A DNA stretch of 64,000 bases. It comes from Nitrosomonadales bacterium. Lineage in GTDB: Bacteria; Pseudomonadota; Gammaproteobacteria; Burkholderiales; Gallionellaceae. The stretch spans positions 372,001 to 436,000 of the forward strand of contig JACRNY010000001.1 in NCBI GenBank assembly GCA_016214695.1, given 5' to 3'. Positions 48,058-57,084 of this stretch are shown piece after piece; the stretch's first letter is position 1; the number at the start of each line of letters is the position of its first letter. The notes beneath the pieces are model-generated. The model made no database searches. It saw only the letters and a program-made list of their open reading frames with translations, and had not been told where the DNA came from. The position numbers and the translations under genes are program-made.

Positions 48058-48681
48058 TCAAATGGAGCTACTGCGGGTCTTGATGCCATGCAGGAAGATG
48101 GGGAAGGTCTTCTCTGCCTGTTGCTGCAGGGCGCGTTTTCCGCCGAAGATGGTGGACTGCATCACCAGCCCCTGGATCATGCCGATGTAGAGCACCGCGG
48201 CGCTCTGGCTGTCGAGGTCGGCGGACACCAGCGACTGCGCCTTGGCCTCATCCAGCAGACCGGCGATCTTGGCCTCGTAGCCGGAGATGATGCCCTCGAT
48301 GAGCTGGCGCAATTTGCTGTTCTTCTTGTGCAGCAACTCGGAGAACAGCAGGCGCGGAATGGCCGGGTGCTTGCCGATGAAAGCGATGTGCGCGTTGAAC
48401 ATGCGCTCGATGGCATCCAGCGGATCGCTGGCTTCGGCTGCGGCCTTGCCCACCACTTTCATCATGCGGTCGCGTATCCACACCACCACCGCGACCCAGA
48501 TGTCGTCCTTGGTTGCGAAGTGACGGAAGATCGAGCCTTGCGTGAGTTGCATCGCATCGGCCATGTCCTGCGTGGTGACGCTGTCGACGCCCTTCTCGGC
48601 CGCCAACTCGATCGACACGCGGATGATCTCGCTCTGCCGTTCTTCCGAACTGAGTCTTCTTTTCACGACTTCCTGATTCAT
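48058..48681 (-). CDS. TetR/AcrR family transcriptional regulator
   Basis: 207 residues. N-terminal helix-turn-helix: IIRVSIELAAEKGVDSVTTQDMADAM and LTQGSIFRHFATKDDIW; the rest is the helical ligand-binding domain. It lies inside the block of export and cytochrome genes and is a candidate to bind the inverted repeat at 51777-51796 ahead of the first gene. Confidence 0.9.
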   Translation of the reverse strand: MNQEVVKRRLSSEERQSEIIRVSIELAAEKGVDSVTTQDMADAMQLTQGSIFRHFATKDDIWVAVVVWIRDRMMKVVGKAAAEASDPLDAIERMFNAHIAFIGKHPAIPRLLFSELLHKKNSKLRQLIEGIISGYEAKIAGLLDEAKAQSLVSADLDSQSAAVLYIGMIQGLVMQSTIFGGKRALQQQAEKTFPIFLHGIKTRSSSI

Positions 48682-48701
48682 GCTGTTTCTCCTCCTGAGA
48701 A

Positions 48702-49409
48702 CTAAACTTGCCGGCCTTCGCCGGCTTCTTCATAGGTGCGCCCATCGCGTATGTGATAGATGCGCTTGAAGGTCGGAATGATCTTTTCGTCATGCGTGAC
48801 GACGATGATGGCGGTCTGATACTGCTCCGCCATCCGGTTGAGGATGCGCATCACGTTCAGCGCCCGCTCGCTGTCCAGCGGTGCGGTCGGCTCATCGGCC
48901 AGGATGACCGGCGGATGGTTGGCCAGAGCGCGCGCGATGGAGACGCGCTGCTGCTCGCCGCCCGACAGTTGCGCGACGTTGGCCCTGGAGCGGTGCCCCA
49001 CATCCAGCGCAGCCAGCAATTCCTGCGCGCGGCTGCGCGAGTCCGCGTTCGACACGCCGGCCAGCATCGGCAGCAGGGCGACGTTGTCGGTGACATCGAG
49101 GAAGGGGATCAGATAAGGCGCCTGAAACACGAAACCGATGCGGTCGCGGCGCAGTGTGCGCAGGTCGTCTATCTTCCACTGCTCGTCGAAGATGGTCTGC
49201 CCGCCCAGCGTCATCCGCCCAGCGGTGGGTTCGATCACGGCACCGAGACATTTGAGCAGCGTGCTCTTGCCCGAACCGCTGGGACCGACCAGGCCGACTA
49301 CCTCGCCCGGCCAGATGGTCATGTCCACGCCCTTGAGCGCGTCCACCGCGGTCTCGCCCTCGCCGTAGCGCTTCTTCAGGTTCTCGATATGGATGGCCGG
49401 TTCGCGCAT
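48702..49409 (-). CDS. ABC transporter ATPase (MacB/LolD-like)
   Basis: 235 residues with Walker A GPSGSGKST, signature LSGGEQQRV, Walker B VILADEPTAPLD (alanine for the usual glycine before PLD is tolerated) and H-loop VTHD. Type VII (mechanotransmission) ABC family; partner permease is the next gene upstream. Confidence 0.92.
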   Translation of the reverse strand: MREPAIHIENLKKRYGEGETAVDALKGVDMTIWPGEVVGLVGPSGSGKSTLLKCLGAVIEPTAGRMTLGGQTIFDEQWKIDDLRTLRRDRIGFVFQAPYLIPFLDVTDNVALLPMLAGVSNADSRSRAQELLAALDVGHRSRANVAQLSGGEQQRVSIARALANHPPVILADEPTAPLDSERALNVMRILNRMAEQYQTAIIVVTHDEKIIPTFKRIYHIRDGRTYEEAGEGRQV

Positions 49410-49413
49410 ATGG

Positions 49414-50604
49414 CTATCCCCCGATGGCCGTGGCCGGATCGATACGCAACGCGGCGCGGATGGCGAAGATGCTGGCGACGGAACACATCAGCATGACCAG
49501 CACGAATCCCTGCACCGCATCGCCCGGCAACAGCAGCACATATTTCGGGAACAGCGGCGCCCACAGGGTCGCGGACAACTTGCCCACCAGGAAACCGATC
49601 AGCCCCAGTCCCAGCGCCTGCTGCAGGATCATCGCGCTGATGGTGCGATTGGTCGCGCCAATCAGCTTGAGCACGGCGATCTCGCGCACCTTGTTCAGGG
49701 TCATGGTATAGATGATGAAAGCGACGATAGCGGCGCTGACGATGGCAAGTATCACCAGGAACATGAAGATCTGTTTGGACGAGGTGGCGATCAGGCGCGC
49801 CACCAGTATCTCGTCCATCTCGGGTTTGCTGTACGCCTGCAGATGTTTCCAGCGCTCGATCTGTGCGGCCACCGCCTCTTCCGCTCCCGGCGCGGTGCGC
49901 ACCAGCACCGCATTCACGAAACGGCTCGATGTCTGGCTGGCCTGCACCGCTTCCAGCAGACCGGGAACGCCGGGGCGGTTGAACGCGGGATTGGCGGCGG
50001 TGCGTGCGCGCTCGTTGACCAGCGCATCGTTGTCCTTGAGGAACTGCACTTCCTGCGCGTCCCGGAGCGGGATGAAGATCATCGGGTCGCCGCTGGAAGA
50101 GACCATGCGCCGCGTCAGTCCCACCACCGTGTATTCGTGGCGCCGGACATCGATGCGATCGCCCAGGGCAAGGCCGGTCTTGATGTCGGCCAGCGCTTCG
50201 TAGTGCGGCTGCGTGATCGGGCGTCCCGCAACCAGATAGGCCGGCTCGCCCGGTTTGCCCGCCTCATAGCCGACCAGCATCACGCGGATCTCTTTGCGCT
50301 CGTGGCGGATCTGCATGGTCAGATAGGTCACGTTGCCCGCCTCGCGGATGCCCGGCATCCCGAGCAGGTCACGGGCCACATCGTCATGCACGCTGGAAGG
50401 TTCGGCATAGGGGCCCAGCGTGTCCTGCTGCACCACCCACAGGTCGGCCCCCGCATTCTCGATCAGCACGCGCGCATCATCCACCATGCCGCGGTAGACG
50501 CCCGCCATCGTCAGCGTCACGCCGATCAGCAGTCCCAGGCCGATGCCGGTGAAGACGAACTTGCCCCAGCCGTGCAGGATGTCGCGGCTCGCCAGATTGA
50601 TCAC
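49414..50604 (-). CDS. FtsX-type ABC permease
   Basis: 396 residues: an N-terminal helix, a ~230-residue periplasmic domain, then three C-terminal helices (FMFLVILAIVSAAIVAFIIYTM, ILQQALGLGLIGFLVGKLSA, VLVMLMCSVASIFAIRAAL in parts), the MacB/FtsX layout. Begins LASRDILHGWGKFVFTG. Abuts the adaptor gene, so the three genes form one export or envelope-remodelling system. Confidence 0.9.
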   Translation of the reverse strand: MINLASRDILHGWGKFVFTGIGLGLLIGVTLTMAGVYRGMVDDARVLIENAGADLWVVQQDTLGPYAEPSSVHDDVARDLLGMPGIREAGNVTYLTMQIRHERKEIRVMLVGYEAGKPGEPAYLVAGRPITQPHYEALADIKTGLALGDRIDVRRHEYTVVGLTRRMVSSSGDPMIFIPLRDAQEVQFLKDNDALVNERARTAANPAFNRPGVPGLLEAVQASQTSSRFVNAVLVRTAPGAEEAVAAQIERWKHLQAYSKPEMDEILVARLIATSSKQIFMFLVILAIVSAAIVAFIIYTMTLNKVREIAVLKLIGATNRTISAMILQQALGLGLIGFLVGKLSATLWAPLFPKYVLLLPGDAVQGFVLVMLMCSVASIFAIRAALRIDPATAIGG

Positions 50605-50605
50605 G

Positions 50606-51769
50606 CTAGCCTCGCACCAGCGCGGACACGACCTTCACCTTCAGCCCCGCACGCAAGGGCTGCTGGCTGTACACGATGACCATATCGTCGTCACCGAGGC
50701 CGTCCAGTATCTGGGTATGCCCTTCCATGGTGGACAGGCCGGTCCTGACCGCCTTGAACTCGACCTTGCCGTCCCGCAGCACCCACACGCCAGTCTGCCT
50801 GTCGACGCGCTTGACCGCGGCAGTCGGGATGCTTCTGCTGTTGTTCAACTCGGGCAGCTTGATCGTGACCTCGGCGAATTCGCCGATACTGGTATCGGCC
50901 TTGCCGATCGAGACATTGACGATGCGCTCCTCGGTCACCGCATCACTCACCATGTCCACGCGCGCGACCTTGCCGGGCAGCGGCATCTGCGGCTGCGAGC
51001 GCAGCACGATCTCCGCCGCCTGTCCGACCCGGACTTGCCCGGCCTGCTGCTGCGCGATCCTGGTCTCCACCCACAGGCTCCTGGGGTCGATGACCTGCAA
51101 CGCGACCTGCCCGCCCACCAGCGTGCTGCCCGGCTCGACATTCCTGGCGACCACCACGCCATCGATCGGACTGAGCAGCTGCGTCTGCGCGCGCGCCTTG
51201 CCGATGCCGCGCATATCAGCCTGTGCTCTGGCGTGCTCTTCGCGGGCCGATGACAGATTCGCCGCAGCTGCCGTCAACGCCGAAGCGGCGGCGTTCTTCT
51301 CGTGCAACTTCGCATCCAGCATCTCCTGGCTGACGAAGCCGCGCGTGCGCAGATCCTCATAGCGGGCGAGCGTCGCCGAGATCGTCTTCAGGCGGCTCTC
51401 CGCCTCGCTCATTTGCGCCTCCGCCGCGAGGATCGCGTTGGCCGTCTTCTCGACCACGCGCTGGCTGCCCGTCAGCTTCTCATCCAGATCGACCGGATCC
51501 ATCTCGGCCAGCACCTGTCCGGCAACGACGCTGTCGCCTTGGTCGACCAGAACGCTTCGCACCCGGCTCGTCATCGTGGGCGCCAGGTTGTAGCTGCGTC
51601 TGGCTTTCAGGATGCCGACGCCGAACACGCTGTTGGAAAGATTCCCGACCTGCACTTTTTCGACGGTGACCTTGACCGGCGCCAAGGGCCCCTGTGTCAT
51701 CACCACCCACGCGAACACCCCGATCACACCCGCGCCTATCGCCAGCAATCTGATTTTCTGTCCGGTCAT
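50606..51769 (-). CDS. HlyD/MacA-type periplasmic adaptor
   Basis: 387 residues: N-terminal membrane helix, biotinyl-lipoyl half (SVLVDQGDSVVAGQVLAEMD), a long helical hairpin (~90-190), second lipoyl half (LLSPIDGVVVARNVEPGSTL), and beta-barrel domains. It is the first gene of the block and would link the permease to an outer-membrane channel or act alone; no TolC-like gene is seen. Confidence 0.9.
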   Translation of the reverse strand: MTGQKIRLLAIGAGVIGVFAWVVMTQGPLAPVKVTVEKVQVGNLSNSVFGVGILKARRSYNLAPTMTSRVRSVLVDQGDSVVAGQVLAEMDPVDLDEKLTGSQRVVEKTANAILAAEAQMSEAESRLKTISATLARYEDLRTRGFVSQEMLDAKLHEKNAAASALTAAAANLSSAREEHARAQADMRGIGKARAQTQLLSPIDGVVVARNVEPGSTLVGGQVALQVIDPRSLWVETRIAQQQAGQVRVGQAAEIVLRSQPQMPLPGKVARVDMVSDAVTEERIVNVSIGKADTSIGEFAEVTIKLPELNNSRSIPTAAVKRVDRQTGVWVLRDGKVEFKAVRTGLSTMEGHTQILDGLGDDDMVIVYSQQPLRAGLKVKVVSALVRG

Positions 51770-51776
51770 CTGCAGC

Positions 51777-51796
51777 CACCAAGTTAGTAATTGGTG
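51777..51796 (-). promoter_or_regulatory. Candidate operator (inverted repeat) before the adaptor gene
   Basis: CACCAA (51777-51782) and TTGGTG (51791-51796) are perfect inverted half-sites with an 8-base centre (total 20 bp), just after the predicted -10 and 8 bases from the adaptor ATG. Position fits repression by the TetR regulator of the same block. Confidence 0.5.
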
Positions 51797-51799
51797 ACT

Positions 51800-51828
51800 A
51801 TCTTAATGGGCGCCTGTGAATTACACAA
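51800..51828 (-). promoter_or_regulatory. Candidate sigma70 promoter of the adaptor-ABC-TetR-cytochrome-nnrS block
   Basis: On the minus strand TTGTGT (51823-51828) and TAAGAT (51800-51805) are separated by exactly 17 bases. The predicted start falls within the inverted repeat 51777-51796. Confidence 0.5.
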
Positions 51829-51895
51829 CCTGATGTTTAATAATTAAATACCTCGATCAGCACGCAGGGAATTAACTGTTTGAAACAAGGAGCAA

Positions 51896-52312
51896 TTAAG
51901 CCTTGGGAAAGTCTTTCAGGCAACAACGACCGGAGGGGTTGCTGGTCTCGCAGGAGCATAAACCCTGGCGGGTCTTCTCCACCACGGAATCCTTGAGGGC
52001 CGGATCGGCCAGCGCAGCAGCCCGCGTGATATCGAAGCAATAGCAAAGCGGCGAGTCGTCACCCGCCTCCTTCACCCCCACCGTGGTTCGCAGTTGCGAC
52101 TTGAGGATGACGGAACCATCGTCCCCGAAATAGACGACATCACAGCCGGGATCGTCGCAAAAAAAATATCGCCGCCCGCGCTCCTGCCACAACTCCGGCT
52201 GTTTGAGGTGATGCAGGATGGTATGCGCGGAGACCTCGGCATACTCCATGCCGTTGCGCGGACAACGGTGTTTTTTCGGGTGGGTGGCGGAAGGTGAACA
52301 GCAGTCTGACAA
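51896..52312 (-). CDS. CopZ-family iron-sulfur/zinc protein
   Basis: 138 residues with an N-terminal CC (SDCCSP), a zinc-type site C-x4-C (FFCDDPGCDVVYFG), and a C-terminal set of cysteines, CYC and GLCSCETSNP, GRCC, resembling the [2Fe-2S]/zinc N-terminal half of Archaeoglobus CopZ. The copper-binding domain is absent. Its precise partner is not evident; genes around it concern cytochromes and export. Confidence 0.75.
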   Translation of the reverse strand: MSDCCSPSATHPKKHRCPRNGMEYAEVSAHTILHHLKQPELWQERGRRYFFCDDPGCDVVYFGDDGSVILKSQLRTTVGVKEAGDDSPLCYCFDITRAAALADPALKDSVVEKTRQGLCSCETSNPSGRCCLKDFPKA

Positions 52313-52349
52313 TTCGTTCTACCTGAGGTGGTTGGCGATGGACCGCTGT

Positions 52350-52463
52350 TAACCGTGATCTATAAGCTGGACAGCTTCGAAGACCCGCTTCTCGGCCGAT
52401 GCAGACTTGGCGGAGTTTCCATGACAGCTTTTGCACACGAATACGATGGCATGTAGCGCTATG
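52350..52463 (-). pseudogene. Possible remnant of a c-type cytochrome (CKSCH)
   Basis: In the 173-base gap between the diguanylate cyclase and the CopZ-like gene, one minus-strand frame reads FVCKSCHGNSAKSASAEKR and ends LIDHG-stop, with a standard haem motif. There is no export signal and no convincing start, and a stop lies ~11 codons upstream. It may be a cytochrome end left after deletion, or chance. Confidence 0.3.
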
Positions 52464-52485
52464 GTTCAAGAATGCTGCAGCAGCC

Positions 52486-54141
52486 TCAGAAGCGGTAGGT
52501 GGCTCGCCCGGCCTGTTTGGCGCGGTACATCGCCTCGTCGGCATGCTGCAGCAGGCTTTGCGGATTGTCGCCATCCTCAGGGAAACGCGCGATGCCGATG
52601 CTGCCACTGATCTCGACAGGCGAGGGCGCGCCATCGAGGCAGAAGGGGGTCGAGAGCTCCGCGAGGATACGCCTGGCCACATTCTCGATATCGTCCGGAG
52701 TGACAGTATTCGGCAAAATCACGGTGAACTCGTCGCCGCCCAGACGGGCGATCGTATCTCCCTCGCGCAGCAGTCCCTGTATGCGCCTGCTCACTTCCTT
52801 CAGCAGCGCGTCGCCGACCGCATGACCAAAGGTGTCGTTCGCCCATTTGAAACGGTCCAGATCGACGAACATAAGTGCCATGCCGATCTTGCCGCGATGC
52901 GCCAGCATCACCGCCTGATGCAGGCGGTCGTTGAACAGCTTGCGGTTCGGCAGCCCGGTCAGCGGGTCATGCGTGGCCTGCCGGGTCAGTTCCTCGTTGG
53001 CCAGACGCAATTCATGCGTGCGTTGATCAACTACCTTCTCCAGCTCCTGCGCGTGCTGTTCGATATTGTGTTTGCTCGTTGCCAGTTCATGCAGCAGGTC
53101 GTTGATCGTGGAGGCGATGATGGCTATCTCGTCGTGCTTCTCGATTGTGGCGGGTACCTGCTCGCCCTTGGCGATTCGCCGCGTACGCTCGATCAGCAGA
53201 TTGAGGGGAGCCATGATGCGCGCCGAGATGCGCCAGATGAACAGCGAGAATACCACCAGGCCGAACGCATACAGCCACAGGTATTTCTGTTGCAACCGTT
53301 CGATGATGGCGCTGAGAGTGCTGCTGGGGTAGGTCAGCAGCAACGAGCCGTCCATGCCTTGATCGAGCAGGCGCAGGGTGCGCACCGAAGCGAAGTAGCC
53401 CTGCCCGTCGATCTGGACCTCCCGGGTCAGTGAGGGTTCGTTGTACAGCAACTGATAGTCCAGAAAGGGAACGGGCGAATCGACCAGTCGGCGTTCCGGC
53501 GTGCTAAAACTGGAAGCCATCACCGCAGTGCGCCGCACAAAGGTCAGGCCGATGGCACTGTCTTGGCTGAGACTCCTGACCAGTTCGTCGGAGATGCGAT
53601 AGCCGGTCAGAACGATGTAGGCGGGGGCGCCGTGGCGATTCGCGAGGGTGATGCCGCTACCGTAGATGATGAAGTTGCCCGATTCCTCGACGATGCCATA
53701 CGAAGGTTTCCCCTCCGTCACTGCCCGGCGCACGATCTGCCAGGACATCAATGATTCACCGTCCTTCTCGTGAAAGGCGCTGTGATGGATGATGCGCCCG
53801 CGCTGGTCGAGTACGATCATGGTGTCGCTATGCGCATCGTTGCGCATGCGTTCGACCTCTTTTGATATCTCTGCCCGGGACCGTCGCATGCTTTGAGACA
53901 GGCCGGCATATTCGGCGAAATGGAAGGACCAGGTGCGGGCCATCTGACCGATGATGTCGAGCGAGTTTTCGGCGAACGAAAAGGTGGAATCGAACTGCCG
54001 TTCCATCACGTTAAAGAACTCGTCGCGTGCCAGCTGGATGGAGGTGTAGGCGCCGACCAGCGCACCGCCCAGTACCAGCGAGCCGAACAGCGCGATCAGG
54101 CGGACCGTGATACGCCGGTGGAAGGGCAGCTTGTCGCTCAA
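52486..54141 (-). CDS. Membrane diguanylate cyclase (GGDEF)
   Basis: 551 residues: N-terminal helix, ~250-residue periplasmic sensor region, second helix (YAFGLVVFSLFIWRI), HAMP-like linker, coiled coil, then GGDEF domain with the active motif LGGDEF after THDPLTGLPNRK and a substrate aspartate in MFVDLDRFKWAND. Makes cyclic di-GMP. Overlaps the start region of the ten-haem cytochrome gene by 4 bases, i.e. downstream of it in one transcript. Confidence 0.92.
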   Translation of the reverse strand: MSDKLPFHRRITVRLIALFGSLVLGGALVGAYTSIQLARDEFFNVMERQFDSTFSFAENSLDIIGQMARTWSFHFAEYAGLSQSMRRSRAEISKEVERMRNDAHSDTMIVLDQRGRIIHHSAFHEKDGESLMSWQIVRRAVTEGKPSYGIVEESGNFIIYGSGITLANRHGAPAYIVLTGYRISDELVRSLSQDSAIGLTFVRRTAVMASSFSTPERRLVDSPVPFLDYQLLYNEPSLTREVQIDGQGYFASVRTLRLLDQGMDGSLLLTYPSSTLSAIIERLQQKYLWLYAFGLVVFSLFIWRISARIMAPLNLLIERTRRIAKGEQVPATIEKHDEIAIIASTINDLLHELATSKHNIEQHAQELEKVVDQRTHELRLANEELTRQATHDPLTGLPNRKLFNDRLHQAVMLAHRGKIGMALMFVDLDRFKWANDTFGHAVGDALLKEVSRRIQGLLREGDTIARLGGDEFTVILPNTVTPDDIENVARRILAELSTPFCLDGAPSPVEISGSIGIARFPEDGDNPQSLLQHADEAMYRAKQAGRATYRF

Positions 54142-55505
54142 TTCGGTTTATCCGATTTTGCCAGCCTTGCCGCAACCCCGGGATAGTGCCGGTCGAATTC
54201 GCGCATCGCCCAGCTCAGGGGTTTGTCCTTGTGGCAACCGGAATTCTGGCAGGAATTGGGGATCTGCTCCTGCTGGCTCGCCTGTGGCGGCACGATGCGG
54301 AAGGCATGGTTGCGCAGGCTGTAGAATCCGCCGGTCTTGACGGTACGCGGCATGTGGCAGTCGGCGCAGCCCACCTTGCCGGACGGGCAGGGGGAATGCG
54401 GCTTGGCGGCAGCGCCCCCAGCGCGGCTGGCAAAGTTGGAGAGGTGGCAGTTGCCGCACTTGTTGTCGAACTCGTCGTGGGCGTGCCTGTCCAGTCCGTG
54501 CGGTTCGTGACAGGAGACGCAGGTCACGCCGTAGCGCGCCGTCTCCAGCGTCGGCTTGTCGCCGCGCGCCAGGTGGAAGTCGGCGGAATGGCACTCCATG
54601 CACTGGTCGTTGCGCTCTCCCTTGCTGCAGCTCGGCCCGCGCGCCCCGGTCATCTCCTGCAGGTTACTCAGCGCCTTGGCATGTTTGGAATTGTTCCAGT
54701 CGGCATATTCCTGATGCCTGTCCTTGGAGATGCCGAACCCCCACCAGTATTTCTGCTCGGTATCGTTTTTTGCCACTTTCTCCTTGAAGTTTTTGCTGAT
54801 GTCATCGCCCGGCTTGGTGTTCACCGGAAAGTCGAAAGCGCCCGCCGCGAAGTCGCCGCTCTCGTTGTTCTTGCCGCGTGTGTGACACTGACCGCAGACC
54901 GAGGGTGCGACGGTGCGAACGATGTCCTGTGTTTTCGGCTGAGTGTCATCGTGACAGACCGAGCACCATGCCGAGATCTTCATTTGCTGATGCGCGGCAT
55001 GACGACTGCCGGGGCCGTGGCAGGATTCGCAGCCCACCCCGAATTCGCGGAACTTTCCGGTCGCCGGATCGAAACCGGTGGTATGGCAGCCGTTGCACTT
55101 CTTGGTCATCGGGGTCTCATGCCAGTCCTTGACCTTGTAGGGCACCCACTTCTGCTGCATCACCATCCACTTCGCGGTGAGCGGGTAGTACTCTCCATCC
55201 ACCATGTGCACATAGACCTGTTCCCACTTGCTGCCGACGACAAACTTGATATCTTCCTTCTTGAACGTCACAGCTGGGTCGGGTTTGGAAAAATCGCCAA
55301 GGATGTCGCTCTCCCGGGTGACCGGGCGGAATATCTTCGGGTGCAACGTCTGTTGCCAGGAGGCGTGCTGAAGCTGGTGGCATCCGGCGCATTGCTGTGA
55401 CGAGATGTAATGAGGGTCGCCGGCCAATTTGCCATGCGAGTGGTAGGCATAGACAAGCAACAGGAGCGCGGTCAGGGCCGCACTCCACAGGATCTTCTTC
55501 ATCAT
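54138..55505 (-). CDS. Multihaem cytochrome c (nine CXXCH plus one CX4CH)
   Basis: 455 residues, N-terminal signal or anchor (ILWSAALTALLLLVYAY). Haem motifs in order: CAGCH (from residue 39), CNGCH, CESCH, CSVCH, CGQCH, CMECH, CVSCH, CGNCH, CADCH, and a final CQNSGCH (from ~419), a CX4CH site. So ten haems if all are filled. The arrangement resembles cytochrome c554-type modules. Likely periplasmic electron carrier or reductase; in an iron-oxidising organism it could sit between outer-membrane and quinone pools, but that is inference. Confidence 0.88.
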   Translation of the reverse strand: MMKKILWSAALTALLLLVYAYHSHGKLAGDPHYISSQQCAGCHQLQHASWQQTLHPKIFRPVTRESDILGDFSKPDPAVTFKKEDIKFVVGSKWEQVYVHMVDGEYYPLTAKWMVMQQKWVPYKVKDWHETPMTKKCNGCHTTGFDPATGKFREFGVGCESCHGPGSRHAAHQQMKISAWCSVCHDDTQPKTQDIVRTVAPSVCGQCHTRGKNNESGDFAAGAFDFPVNTKPGDDISKNFKEKVAKNDTEQKYWWGFGISKDRHQEYADWNNSKHAKALSNLQEMTGARGPSCSKGERNDQCMECHSADFHLARGDKPTLETARYGVTCVSCHEPHGLDRHAHDEFDNKCGNCHLSNFASRAGGAAAKPHSPCPSGKVGCADCHMPRTVKTGGFYSLRNHAFRIVPPQASQQEQIPNSCQNSGCHKDKPLSWAMREFDRHYPGVAARLAKSDKPN

Positions 55506-55887
55506 TCACTCCTCCAACCTTCGCGGCAGCTTCCATGCTGATCGCCGCTTTTCGACATTATTTTTATTGCCTGAGTATTTTACGCCTTATAGCGACCACT
55601 ATAAAACTTGTCGGAATTTGTGCGAAGAAGCAAGATCGGCAAGGTATTGGCCTGGTGCTACATAACTGCACCCTTCCATTGCAGCAAGAGCAATATCGAG
55701 CCTATAAGTCCGATGGTCGGAACGGTTAAATAGCCAAGGACGAACACTTCTATCCTGAATCCCCACTTTAGCCTGTGGAGCGGAAAGTCGCCGCGCCCTT
55801 TGAAGTTGCGTTGTTGGCCGCTAGCAGACGTTTGCTCAGCCAGGATCGCTAACGAAAGGAGGTGCCAGCCCGACACCTTGGACGATG
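55506..55887. other. Intergenic region upstream of the ten-haem cytochrome
   Basis: 382 bases. TATAG/CTATA symmetry (55588-55603) lies ~85 bases upstream of the cytochrome start. A minus-strand frame (55658-55876) could encode 72 residues with a hydrophobic end (VFVLGYLTVPTIGLIGSILLLL) but its only start is a GTG without SD, so it is probably a remnant or not expressed. A purine-rich AAAGGAGG is at 55855-55862. Confidence 0.4.
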
Positions 55888-56988
55888 TTACTGCACCGAC
55901 CTCGCCAGCCTGAAGCCGTGGCTGTAGTAACGGAATGATGTGCTGAAACGGATGCGCGCTGAAGCGCGGCCGAATTTGGGCTCATAGCCCCAGGAGCCGC
56001 CGCGCAGCACGCGCATGGAGCCGTCCGTCCGCGCGCTGCCGTCTGCCGGCGCACCTTCGTAGCTCGGGTGATAGGTATCTTCCACCCACTCCCACACGTT
56101 GCCGCTCATGTCGTAGAGACCGAAGGCGTTGGCCTGTTTGGTGGCGACCGGGTGCGGGGTGTTGAAGAAGAAGCTGCCGCTGTTGATGTCGTTCCACGAC
56201 ACGCTGTCCACGGTGTCGCTGCCGCAGTATTCGAATTCGGTTCCGGCGCGGCAGGCGTATTCCCATTCGGCTTCGGTCGGCAGGCGGTATTGCTTGCCGG
56301 TCTTGGCATTGAGCTTCTTGATGTAGGCCTGTGCGTCATCCCAGCTGACTTGCTCCACCGGGCAGGTGTCGCCGCAGCCGGTGAAGTTGCTCGGGTTGCT
56401 GCCCATCACGGCTTGCCATTGCGCCTGGGTGACTTCGGTCTTGCCGATGGCGAAGGATTTGACGGTGACGCGATGCACGGGTTGCTCATCCGCTTTGCCT
56501 TTGGTCGAACCCATGTCGAAACTGCCGGCGGGAAGTTCAACCATCTCGGGACATTCCGGGCAGTCGTTGAACACCTTGATCGCGACCGGTTCGGCGACTA
56601 CTTCCCACTGATAGATTTTGTCCTGCGCGGCGCGCGCATCGGCGCCTTCGGGAGCGAGCAGCAGATAGCGCTGCATCTCGCTCATCGCATCGCGGTATTT
56701 CTTCTTCTCGCCGAGCAGCAGCGCCAGCTTGTAGTGACCTTCCGGCCACCAGGGGGCGATCGCCAAGGCCTTGCCGTACAGGGCGATGGCCTTGTCGGCC
56801 TGCTTCTCCTGCACCATGAATTCGGCCTGCACCTTGTACTTGCGCGCTTCTTCGGACAATTCCGGTTTGGGTTTGGCGGCCTTGTACTGGGCGACGACAT
56901 CGAGGAAGGGGTCGGCAACTTCGGCAGCGAACGCCTGAGCAGAGGTCATGAACAGAGCAGCCAACAGCCAGGTCCGAATGTTTACCAA
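55888..56988 (-). CDS. Exported TPR + FGE-fold protein
   Basis: 366 residues from TTG 56988, supported by AAGGAG six bases upstream. Signal peptide ends near FAAEV; residues ~45-130 hold TPR-like helices (KADKAIALYGKALAIAP region, YRDAMSEMQRYLLLAP); residues ~145-366 are an FGE/SUMF1 fold (MVELPAGSFDMGS, GKTEVTQAQW, YRLPTEAEWEYACRAG, SGNVWEWVEDTY, LRGGSW). As in the 35178 protein, the catalytic cysteines after GGSW are missing (WGYEPKFGRASAR). It may be a binding or assembly protein rather than an enzyme. Confidence 0.85.
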   Translation of the reverse strand: MVNIRTWLLAALFMTSAQAFAAEVADPFLDVVAQYKAAKPKPELSEEARKYKVQAEFMVQEKQADKAIALYGKALAIAPWWPEGHYKLALLLGEKKKYRDAMSEMQRYLLLAPEGADARAAQDKIYQWEVVAEPVAIKVFNDCPECPEMVELPAGSFDMGSTKGKADEQPVHRVTVKSFAIGKTEVTQAQWQAVMGSNPSNFTGCGDTCPVEQVSWDDAQAYIKKLNAKTGKQYRLPTEAEWEYACRAGTEFEYCGSDTVDSVSWNDINSGSFFFNTPHPVATKQANAFGLYDMSGNVWEWVEDTYHPSYEGAPADGSARTDGSMRVLRGGSWGYEPKFGRASARIRFSTSFRYYSHGFRLARSVQ

Positions 56989-57084
56989 AATACTCTCCTT
57001 CTTCTTTGCTTAATGATGGGATCAGCGGGGAATTGTAGCTGGTTTTACAACTTGCTTTCTTGCGAAGTCTCTTTCCCTGTCTGC

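Noticed and set aside
55658-55876. 72-residue hydrophobic protein
   Set aside because: Only a GTG start without SD, no recognised family; kept only as a note for the intergenic region.
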